Shown: piece by piece, positions 1 through 5,364 of the stretch
Layout: each line of letters opens with the position of its first letter
Position numbering within the stretch: position 1 is the first letter of the stretch
Program-made: the position numbers and the translations under genes
The notes under the pieces: model-generated
Database searches by the model: none
What the model saw: the letters and a program-made list of their open reading frames with translations, nothing else
What the model was told of the DNA's origin: nothing
Assembly: GCA_027618625.1 (NCBI GenBank)
Contig: JAQCER010000303.1
Location: 1 to 5,364, forward strand
Length of the DNA: 5,364 bases
From: Verrucomicrobiota bacterium
Lineage (GTDB): Bacteria; Verrucomicrobiota; Verrucomicrobiia; Verrucomicrobiales; DEV007
Reading direction: 5' to 3'

Positions 1-2
1 TT

Positions 3-785
3 GGCGGCGAAGTGCAGAGCTGGGGCTACGCGGAATCCGTTCTGATAGATGGGGAGCGCTTGGTTTGTACCCCCGGTGGTGCAAAAGGCGCGATAGTGGC
101 GCTCAACAAAACCAATGGCGAAGTCATCTGGACATCGGCAGACCTCACTGACAATGCTCAATACTCCTCTCCTATCGTCTTCGAACACGAAGGCAAACGC
201 CAGTATGCCCAGTTGTTCATGAAGGCGCTCGCTGGCGTCGATGCCGAAAATGGAAAACTCCTGTGGAAAACCTCATTCCCGGGGCGCACAGCCGTCATCC
301 CGACCCCGATCTTCTCGGACGGAAAAGTCTATGTAACCGCAGGCTACGGCGTCGGCTGCAAGCAGATCAGACTCGGAAAAGAAGATCCCGAAGTCGTCTA
401 CGAAAACGAAACGATGATAAACCACCATGGTGGCGTCATTCTGGTCGATGGACATTTGTATGGTCACTCCGATGATAAAAAGAATGGAGGCTGGACGTGC
501 CAGAACTTTGAAACCGGTGAATCCGTCTGGAAGGCCGAGGGCGTTGGCAAAGGTGCGATCGCCTATGCTGACGGAATGCTCTACTGTCTGGATGAAAAGT
601 CCGGGATCGTCGCGCTGATTGAAGCCTCCACTCAAGGATGGAAAGAGCACGGACGGCTCCAGCTTGATCCGCAGACAAAGATCCGCAGCGATCAGGGAAG
701 AATCTGGACTCATCCGGTAGTTGCGAACGGTCGCCTGTACCTACGGGACCAGGATCTGTTCTTTAGTTTCGACGTAAAGAAATAA
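3..785 (+). CDS. PQQ-like beta-propeller repeat protein (3' part, start outside window)
   Basis: Only the last 260 residues are present; the frame is already open at the left edge, so the GTG at 12 is not taken as the start. Propeller-blade signatures of the form A-x-D/N-x-x-x-G-x-x-x-W recur: VALNKTNGEVIW (about residues 32-43 of the fragment), AGVDAENGKLLW (77-88) and CQNFETGESVW (166-176). Each is followed by strands with an x-DG-x-x-Y pattern (FSDGKVYV, LVDGHLYG, YADGMLYC, VANGRLYL). This is the architecture of quinoprotein-like and BamB-like WD/PQQ propellers. Proteins of this kind are usually exported, and in Verrucomicrobia and Planctomycetes they are abundant and mostly of unknown substrate. 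No PQQ ligand residues or heme motif can be assigned here, so enzymatic activity is not claimed. The fragment ends in TAA, 28 bp before yceH, close enough for cotranscription. The family call is firm; the function is open. Confidence 0.88.
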   Translation, partial: GGEVQSWGYAESVLIDGERLVCTPGGAKGAIVALNKTNGEVIWTSADLTDNAQYSSPIVFEHEGKRQYAQLFMKALAGVDAENGKLLWKTSFPGRTAVIPTPIFSDGKVYVTAGYGVGCKQIRLGKEDPEVVYENETMINHHGGVILVDGHLYGHSDDKKNGGWTCQNFETGESVWKAEGVGKGAIAYADGMLYCLDEKSGIVALIEASTQGWKEHGRLQLDPQTKIRSDQGRIWTHPVVANGRLYLRDQDLFFSFDVKK

Positions 786-813
786 GTCGCTTCAGCTAAC
801 TCCAATTCCCCAA

Positions 814-1515
814 ATGGACATTCAGGAACCTAGCGCTGAGGAGTCGGGCGATCCCGGCAACGTCCCCCAGCTGAGCTTCGAAGAAGCGCGCGTGCTTGGC
901 TGCCTTCTGGAAAAGGAAATGACGACTCCAGAGTATTATCCGATGACTCTGAACTCGCTCGTTGCCGCCTGTAACCAGAAGAGCAACCGCAATCCCGTCT
1001 CTGAGCTGGAAGAAGCAACCGTGGAAGACGGAATCGCTGGCCTGCGCAGGAACAAGCTTGCAGCCATGGTATCTTTGTCAGGATCGCGTGTTCCAAAATT
1101 CAAACACACGATCGAATACGCCTGCGGAACACTGGACCGGGCTCAATTGGCAATCCTCTCCGTGCTGCTTCTACGCGGGCCACAAACGGTAGGAGAACTG
1201 CGCACCCGAACCGAACGAATGAACCCGTTCGATGAGTTAAGCGAGGTCGAAGAAGTTCTCGAGAGCCTGATCGATCGCACCTACGGGAATTTAGTGAAGA
1301 TGCTCCCCCCAGGAGGCGGCCGGAAAGTCAAAACTTTCACCCACCTCCTCTGTGGGGACGTGGAAATCGGCACCACCTATGCGACCGCTCCAGTGGCCGT
1401 GTCCCCCGCGTCGAGTGGTTGGCGCGATGAAATGACGACGCAGGTCGAAGCCCTCCGCGCGGAAGTGGCGGAACTTCGGAGAGAATTGGACACGTTCCGA
1501 CAACAGTTTTCCTGA
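814..1515 (+). CDS. yceH: YceH family (UPF0502/DUF480) double winged-helix protein
   Basis: The 233-residue product matches the YceH/DUF480 family along its length. Residues 26-45 read RVLGCLLEKEMTTPEYYPMT and 49-62 read LVAACNQKSNRNPV, the characteristic first winged-helix block. A second winged helix begins near 112, with RGPQTVGELRTRTERM at 121-136. Residues 203-233 are a charged, Leu/Val-spaced segment likely to form a short coiled coil, as at the end of other YceH proteins. The family is cytoplasmic; its fold suggests nucleic-acid binding, but no precise role is established. The ATG at 814 gives the usual N-terminus, a short polar leader before the LSFEEARVLG helix. No Shine-Dalgarno sequence precedes it. 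It follows the propeller gene by 28 bp and converges on exbD, stop to stop, with 10 bp between them. Confidence 0.93.
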   Translation: MDIQEPSAEESGDPGNVPQLSFEEARVLGCLLEKEMTTPEYYPMTLNSLVAACNQKSNRNPVSELEEATVEDGIAGLRRNKLAAMVSLSGSRVPKFKHTIEYACGTLDRAQLAILSVLLLRGPQTVGELRTRTERMNPFDELSEVEEVLESLIDRTYGNLVKMLPPGGGRKVKTFTHLLCGDVEIGTTYATAPVAVSPASSGWRDEMTTQVEALRAEVAELRRELDTFRQQFS

Positions 1516-1525
1516 AATCGCGGGC

Positions 1526-2035
1526 CTACTCTGCAACTGGATTGCCACCATCTCCATCGGATGCGGCTGCTGCGTCTTCTGGCGAAACGAGAATTCGGGA
1601 TGGGACATCTTTGACGTCAATCCCTGCTTTGGTGAGAACATTCCAGATCTCGACCAGTAATCCCACTGGCACGTTTTTGTCCACTCTCAGCTCAAGTTTG
1701 GCGTCGGCCCGTTCCAGTTTCAGCCCTTCGAGAATCGGCAGCAATTCGGCCAGCCCAACCTTGGCGTCTTCCAGATAGATATCACCAGCCTCCGTGAGCC
1801 CAAGCGTCAAACGTTCGCCCGGGTTTAATGTCACCTTTAAGTCACTTGCATTGGGAAGTGTTATGGACAACAGAGCCTCATTGTTCTTCTTCGCCCCGTC
1901 ACCCTCGTTCCCGTCAGCATCCTTCTTCTTGAACGTGGTCGTAACGATAAAGAAGATCAGCAAGATCGTCAAAATGTCGATCAACGGAACGATCGGCACT
2001 TGAGGTGCCGCCTTCCTTCGCGTGTAGAACTTCAT
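1526..2035 (-). CDS. exbD: ExbD/TolR family biopolymer transport protein
   Basis: This 169-residue protein has a basic cytoplasmic N-terminus (MKFYTRRK) followed by a single membrane helix at about residues 15-34. The helix begins PIVPLIDILTILLIFF. Asp20 lies at the position of the proton-translocating aspartate of ExbD (Asp25 in E. coli). A lysine-rich, acidic spacer follows, then a periplasmic domain at about 55-150 (RVDKNVPVGLLVEIWNVLTKAGI is split here only by length) and an acidic tail. ExbD forms the stator-like motor with ExbB, using the proton gradient to energise TonB. The start at 2035 is chosen because it gives the canonical ExbD N-terminus and has a weak AGG 7 nt upstream. An ATG at 2050, two bases past the exbB stop, would add five residues and cannot be excluded. 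It is the last gene of the tonB-exbB-exbD operon. Confidence 0.92.
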   Translation of the reverse strand: MKFYTRRKAAPQVPIVPLIDILTILLIFFIVTTTFKKKDADGNEGDGAKKNNEALLSITLPNASDLKVTLNPGERLTLGLTEAGDIYLEDAKVGLAELLPILEGLKLERADAKLELRVDKNVPVGLLVEIWNVLTKAGIDVKDVPSRILVSPEDAAAASDGDGGNPVAE

Positions 2036-2051
2036 CGCAGAACCTGTCATC

Positions 2052-2657
2052 TCACAGAGGAGGAAAAAGAGTAGCCAGCGCTTTGCCAAATACGGACTCC
2101 ATCCGCGCCGCAAAACGCTCCACCTTTCTGGTAAAATAGCTGTGCGCGACCACGGTGTAGATGGCTACAGCCAGTCCGGCGATGGTAGTGTTCAATGCCT
2201 CCGATATTCCCAACGCGAGTTGAGTGGGATTCGGCGCTTCTCCGCCACTGTTGCCCAGCAGGCCAAAAACACTTACAAGACCACTAACCGTACCAAGCAG
2301 CCCAAGGAGTGGAGCAATTGTAATGACAACCTCGAGCACGGCAATGCCACGCTCAAGATCTTCCCGCGCGGCCGCCTGCACCGTCTGGCTGGCATCTTCT
2401 CTGGTTTCGGCACTACCAGCCAGCAGTGCTCTTGAAATCCGAGCTAGGTTGGAATCCCCTTCGGCCATCGCCTGACGCAGGTGACCGGCTCCCACCTCCC
2501 GGTGAACCAGCACATCAACAAGCGGCCTCGGCATTACAGCTCTTTCCCGCAGATCGAGCGCCTTAAAAACGATTACCCCTACAGAAACAAACGAGCAGAG
2601 CACGATGAAAAACATGAACAGGCCGCCAGAAACAAGGAACTGCCAAACGGAAGACAT
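2052..2657 (-). CDS. exbB: MotA/TolQ/ExbB proton channel family protein
   Basis: The 201-residue inner-membrane protein has the three-helix ExbB/TolQ plan. TM1 spans about residues 10-32. A cytoplasmic helical region follows at 33-104, with the ERGIAVLEVVITIAPLLGLL junction at 102-121. TM2 carries the family signature APLLGLLGTVSG (115-126), and TM3 lies around 147-170 in GISEALNTTIAGLAVAI. ExbB assembles as the pentameric channel around ExbD and drives TonB. The ATG at 2657 is preferred because the reconstructed tonB frame stops at 2689, 31 bp upstream; an ATG at 2729 in the same frame would lie inside tonB and add an atypical leader. There is no Shine-Dalgarno before 2657. The stop at 2052 is 16 bp from the exbD start. 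Confidence 0.92.
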   Translation of the reverse strand: MSSVWQFLVSGGLFMFFIVLCSFVSVGVIVFKALDLRERAVMPRPLVDVLVHREVGAGHLRQAMAEGDSNLARISRALLAGSAETREDASQTVQAAAREDLERGIAVLEVVITIAPLLGLLGTVSGLVSVFGLLGNSGGEAPNPTQLALGISEALNTTIAGLAVAIYTVVAHSYFTRKVERFAARMESVFGKALATLFPPL

Positions 2658-2688
2658 AACAGAGGGAAAGTGAAACGGGAGAACAGGG

Positions 2689-3949
2689 TTAATAAATGAT
2701 AATATCGTAAGTGACTGGCAGACGCCCATCGGTCAAGTCCGATAGCAAATTCTTCGGTATCGGTGGAATGGGAGCCTCCAATACCGCGCTCAGCGAAAAG
2801 TCCTGCATCACCGGATTCGTCCGGATTATCGATCCGCAGCTCGCGAACCTTGGCGGCCCGATCAACAAAGAACTTCAACCGAATATTTCCGTAGGTGACG
2901 AAATCAGATTTCGTCACCCGTTTGCGATTCCATTCCTTCTCGATTGCAGCCGTCACCTGCCTCATATAGCGGCCCATCGGTGTGTCGATTGCATCCGCTG
3001 CTGACGCACCTCTGTTAGAGATCGTTCCCCGCTGCTCGTTCTGACGTGTCTGTGGTTGAAAGATATCGGGCACCGCCTCGTCACTTCCCGGGCGCAGAGC
3101 AGGCCGAACAGGCGCAGGCGGGCGATGCTCCGCCAACGGATCATAAGTCTCCCCCTCAGTATCCGCGACTCCCCGACGAGGCCGCGTTTTTTCCGACTGG
3201 GAATCTTCGAACTCAGTCTCCTTTGGCTGATCAATGATCTCAAGTGGCCGACGGGCGGTCGCGATGAGCTGATCAGAGTTTGGGTCTTGGGCGAAATCTT
3301 CTTCGAATACTCTTGGGCTTGATTCCTCCACCACCCGCTCGTCTTCCCCTGGTTCCGGAGTTTCTTCTCCGGGAAGCTCTTGCGGAGTCAGCGGGCTCGG
3401 CCGAACTGCCGGAACTGAAGGGGACGGTTGGGTGGCGACCGCTGGATCGCTCATCTCTGGTGCGCGGTTTCCCAAAGTGCGATCATCGGCGATTTCGCCG
3501 TCGATATACTCCCGCGTTGCAAGTTCGACGACTGGCAGGTCGACCCCCTCCTGGCTTGGCAGTGGCTTCGTCGCATCCTCATCAGGTGAAAGCTCAGTGG
3601 CAGCTCGGGTATTTCGGTCAGACTGAAACGCCGGATTCTCGGGGGCCACGCTGGACTCATTCTGCGTGGTGCGCAGGTAGTTGATCAGCGAGTCCTTTAC
3701 CTCATCGCGAGCGACCATCTTGAGAAACTGCGGAAGCTGAATCTCAAGGGCCACCGGAGCCGATTCTTTGTCCCAAGCATCGTCTTTTCTCTGCCGTTCG
3801 CTAGCCAACGTCGCTGGCACCGCCATAGCGGCCGCAGCCTTCATCATCAAGGGTAACGCAGTGAGGGCGAGCAACACGTGAACCCCCAGTGACGCAGCCA
3901 CTGCGATTCCTACGGGCCCCATTCTTGGACTCTGGCTGTTCATACCCAT
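2689..3949 (-). CDS. tonB: TonB-like energy transducer, apparently frameshifted
   Basis: The first gene of the operon encodes an N-terminally anchored TonB-type protein, which would carry ExbB/ExbD energy across the periplasm to outer-membrane receptors. The membrane helix lies at about residues 12-34 and contains Ser20-x-x-x-His24, the spacing of the functional Ser16/His20 pair in E. coli TonB. Residues of about 90-310 form a Pro/Glu/Asp-rich linker, and the C-terminal domain starts near 322 (MGRYMRQVTAAIEKEWNRKR, then IRLKFFVDRAAKVRELRI). Just after RELRI (about 2831) the frame becomes non-homologous, while the +1 frame continues as NPVMQDFSLSAVLEAPIPP and ends in LPVTYDIIIY with TAA at 2689. 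That is the expected TonB end, giving about 419 residues once corrected. Uncorrected, the frame runs to 2579 inside exbB. Starts at 3949, 3943 (both ATG) or TTG 3985 are possible; none has a clear ribosome-binding site. It could be a pseudogene or carry a sequence error. Confidence 0.85.
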
Positions 3950-4078
3950 TTGAGGAACAGTGAATCCGATCCGGGCGAAATTCAATCAGGCAATGCCTAC
4001 TTCCGTCGATCGCCAAACGGCTTCATCTGTGGCATCCCAACCTGCTGTAATTCCATAGACAACCAGGGTCAGATCCCG
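3950..4078 (-). promoter_or_regulatory. Upstream region of the TonB-ExbB-ExbD operon
   Basis: This gap between the transposase stop and the tonB start is the only non-coding stretch ahead of the operon, so a promoter may lie here. I see no good sigma-70 promoter, no clear Fur-box palindrome and no strong terminator for the transposase. Read-through from the transposase into the operon is therefore possible. Confidence 0.3.
4064..4077. repeat. GGGTC palindrome-like motif just past the transposase stop
   Basis: CAGGGTCAGATCCC lies 2 bp beyond the transposase stop codon. It shares AGGGTC, in the same orientation, with the right arm of the inverted repeat on the other side of the gene (5177-5182). 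It could mark the other boundary of a transposase-associated element. The match is only six contiguous bases, so this is weak. Confidence 0.25.
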
Positions 4079-5137
4079 CTAAGCCCGCCGCAAAGATCGC
4101 AAATCTGTCAGCGTATGAAGCGAGCCCAGTGGAACCTTGGGGATTCGAGCGGGACGGCTTCGCTTGACCTTCATTTTGCTCCTGTTTTGCTCAAAAGTTT
4201 CCCCAATGAACGCCGCGCTTCCGAGCGCGAGTCCATCCACAAAGTAGCGAAGCCGGTGGCCAAGCAACTCAGCCGATGGCAGGACAAAGTCCTGCGATTC
4301 TTCCCGCTCCAATTGCTCACGGGTGAATCCATTCGCCCGCAAGTTCCCATCGTCATCTTGGCGCTGCTGCCCGGCATAAAGTAGCAACCGCCGATACCGC
4401 TGATGAACCCGCTTCCATGCCGCCCCATCCCGCTTCTTCTCAATCCCCTCACCCAACGCCTCAAATAGTCCGTCACGTGACCGGCATTGCGCAGCCGTTG
4501 CTTCCGCATATCCACACCATCGCCACTGCCGGGGCTCAGTTACGATTCCTGCACGCACCGCGTTCAGGTCGATGTAGGCAGCCACTACGGCAAGCAGCCC
4601 AGGCTCCCCTTGCACCACAACACTCTTGAATCGCTCCTCCCAGAGAGGGCCTTTGCGATCGTTCACTTTGTTATACCATTGACTCAATCGCTGCTTCAAC
4701 TCACCTACAAACGCAGACAAATCGTACATCCGATCCAGATATGGCTGCTTCAATCGGCCCACCTGCCCGTCCATCTCGTCCTTAGAAATCCCCGTTGCAC
4801 GAATCTGCTCCAGGGAATCACCGATCTCTTCCACTGCACCCGCATCGTAGACATGCTTGAGTCGATCGAGAAAATGGCGATCATCCTCCCGCAGCCGCAC
4901 CAACTCTGATTCCTGTGCTGCAGCCCGCCTGTCGTCGATCGCAACCAGAATGTGAAAGTGATTCGAAAGGCAAGTCCACGTCAAAACGCGAACTCCCGAG
5001 AACGCCTCCTGCTGGCGCATTAATTTACGAAACCGCTCCCGTTGCTCGACGTCAAAAATGAATCGCCGTTCAATCACCCGTGAAATCACGTGGTAGTAAG
5101 CAACCGGGCCAGCTCCAAGAATTCGAAGATTTCGCAT
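4079..5137 (-). CDS. REP-associated/IS200-type tyrosine transposase (Y1_Tnp, HUH family)
   Basis: The 352-residue product opens with a Y1-transposase core, with GPVAYYHVISRV at 10-21 and WTCLSNHFHILVAI at 54-67. HFH at 60-62 is the HUH metal-binding motif. After a charged helical insert (about 76-135) comes the family block QWYNKVNDRKGPLWEERFKS at 153-172, then YIDLNAVRAGIV (188-199) and QWRWCGYAEA (204-213), typical of the RAYT branch. Such enzymes cut single-stranded DNA at palindromic elements. The exact catalytic tyrosine is not certain; Tyr155 and Tyr138 are candidates. At 352 residues it is longer than many RAYTs (commonly about 150-250) because of the insert and a C-terminal extension. 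The ATG at 5137 is chosen because GAGGG lies 6 nt upstream; the in-frame TTG at 5269 would translate repeat-like DNA. The frame is intact. It lies upstream of the TonB operon on the same strand and is divergent from the arginine gene. Confidence 0.9.
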   Translation of the reverse strand: MRNLRILGAGPVAYYHVISRVIERRFIFDVEQRERFRKLMRQQEAFSGVRVLTWTCLSNHFHILVAIDDRRAAAQESELVRLREDDRHFLDRLKHVYDAGAVEEIGDSLEQIRATGISKDEMDGQVGRLKQPYLDRMYDLSAFVGELKQRLSQWYNKVNDRKGPLWEERFKSVVVQGEPGLLAVVAAYIDLNAVRAGIVTEPRQWRWCGYAEATAAQCRSRDGLFEALGEGIEKKRDGAAWKRVHQRYRRLLLYAGQQRQDDDGNLRANGFTREQLEREESQDFVLPSAELLGHRLRYFVDGLALGSAAFIGETFEQNRSKMKVKRSRPARIPKVPLGSLHTLTDLRSLRRA

Positions 5138-5138
5138 G

Positions 5139-5185
5139 CCAGACCCTCGCACAATCCTCTCACTTGTCCACAAAAAAGGGTCTGG
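5139..5185. repeat. 9-bp inverted repeat (REP-like) over the transposase ribosome-binding site
   Basis: CCAGACCCT at 5139-5147 and AGGGTCTGG at 5177-5185 are perfect inverted copies around a 29-nt loop. On the minus-strand transcript the second arm holds the transposase Shine-Dalgarno GAGGG (overlapping 5144-5148) and ends one base before the ATG at 5137. RAYT transposases are known to sit next to palindromic REP elements that they process, so this could be the element itself or a translational control hairpin. The repeat is directly seen; the role is inferred. Confidence 0.6.
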
Positions 5186-5254
5186 GACTAATTTTGGGCT
5201 GTTGAGTTTGATTTTTTGAAATTCTGCTGGACGTTGGCACCCTTGCGGATTTCT

Positions 5255-5279
5255 AACTCTTTGCTCCAACTCTTTGCTC
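5255..5279. repeat. Tandem direct repeat, two copies of a 12-bp word
   Basis: AACTCTTTGCTC occurs at 5255-5266 and again at 5268-5279, identical and with a 13-bp period. It ends 18 bp before the ATG at 5298. It may be a small tandem duplication or a paired protein-binding site in the leader of the arginine gene. Only the repetition is certain. Confidence 0.7.
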
Positions 5280-5297
5280 TGCTTTTATTGACCGACG

Positions 5298-5364
5298 ATG
5301 CGTTTTGGTGATCTACGTGAAATTTTGCAGTACGTCCCGCAGTTCCGCGGGTGCGTTTTTGTTG
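5298..5364 (+). CDS. N-acetylglutamate synthase/kinase-like protein, N-terminal fragment
   Basis: An ATG at 5298 opens a frame that stays open to the window edge (22 codons plus one base). It includes DLREILQYVPQFRG followed by CVFV. This resembles the start of amino-acid-kinase-fold arginine enzymes such as ArgA, where a helix is followed by a V/S-P-Y/Q-x-x-x-x-RGK-x-FV strand (E. coli ArgA has PYINTHRGKTFVI). The protein would catalyse or regulate the first steps of arginine synthesis from glutamate. Here the usual Lys after RG is Cys. With so little sequence, ArgA and ArgB-type products cannot be told apart. There is no Shine-Dalgarno before the ATG. A hairpin and T-run inside this stretch are taken as coding sequence. 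Confidence 0.6.
   Translation, partial: MRFGDLREILQYVPQFRGCVFV

Larger units (their letters stand above)
5138..5297 (+). promoter_or_regulatory. Divergent intergenic region between the transposase and the arginine gene
   Basis: These 160 bp separate two divergent starts and so should hold the promoter of each gene. The centre is AT-rich, with several A/T runs. I find no convincing sigma-70 -35/-10 pair on either strand and no match to an ArgR operator. The region contains the inverted repeat at 5139-5185 and the tandem repeat at 5255-5279, listed separately. The regulatory role is inferred from gene orientation only. Confidence 0.35.

Noticed and set aside
273..713. Long antisense open frame over the propeller gene
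   Set aside because: No recognisable domain, and the opposite strand has clear beta-propeller repeats.
2579..2688. Continuation of the TonB frame to a stop at 2579
   Set aside because: This tail is Ser/Phe/Cys/Leu-rich, antisense-like in composition, overlaps the exbB start, and the genuine TonB end is in the +1 frame.
2658..2729. Upstream ATG at 2729 as the exbB start
   Set aside because: It would put 24 unusual residues ahead of a normal ExbB N-terminus and overlap the reconstructed end of tonB.
4020..4060. Possible sigma-70 promoter for tonB (TTGTCT, 17 bp, TGGGAT on the minus strand)
   Set aside because: The -10 matches the consensus at only three of six positions, too weak to report as a site.
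3950..4384. Plus-strand open frame of 144 codons over the transposase 3' end and the tonB leader
   Set aside because: Most of it is antisense to the transposase, and it has no domain or plausible start site.
5138..5269. Upstream TTG at 5269 as the transposase start
   Set aside because: It would translate the inverted repeat and AT-rich leader; the ATG at 5137 has a well-placed GAGGG and begins the conserved domain.
5336..5360. Terminator-like hairpin CCCGC/GCGGG followed by a T-run
   Set aside because: It lies inside the open frame of the arginine-enzyme fragment, and its codons fit the expected strand; the stem is only 5 bp.

Overview
The window looks like ordinary chromosomal DNA from a bacterium of the PVC group, most likely Verrucomicrobiota. 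That placement is an inference. It rests on the style of the PQQ-type propeller protein, on the TonB-ExbB-ExbD gene set with its long acidic linker, on the long IS200-like (RAYT-type) transposase, and on four of the six recognisable gene starts having no Shine-Dalgarno sequence. No marker gene here fixes the taxonomy.

Layout: (1) 3-785, plus strand, is the 3' part of a PQQ-like beta-propeller protein that starts outside the window. (2) 814-1515, plus, is a complete YceH/DUF480 double winged-helix protein. (3) From 3949 down to 1526, minus, is a three-gene energy-transduction operon: a TonB-like protein, then ExbB, then ExbD. It converges on yceH with only 10 bp between the two stop codons. 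(4) 4079-5137, minus, is a REP-associated/IS200-type tyrosine transposase, on the same strand and upstream of the operon. (5) 5138-5297 is a divergent regulatory gap with an inverted repeat and a short tandem repeat. (6) 5298 to the right edge, plus, is the first 22 codons of what looks like an N-acetylglutamate synthase or kinase (arginine biosynthesis).

How the genes fit together: ExbB and ExbD form the proton-driven inner-membrane motor, and TonB carries its energy to outer-membrane transporters. The TonB gene appears broken. Its frame is good up to about 2831, and the conserved C-terminal half-domain then continues in the +1 frame to a stop at 2689. A repeated AATCCGG word sits at the break. 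Read without correction, the protein loses its TonB C-terminus and runs into the start of exbB.

The other items worth a second look are at the transposase. A 9-bp inverted repeat covers its ribosome-binding site and abuts its start codon, and a related GGGTC motif lies just past its stop. I see no new multi-gene system, no CRISPR array and no RNA gene.
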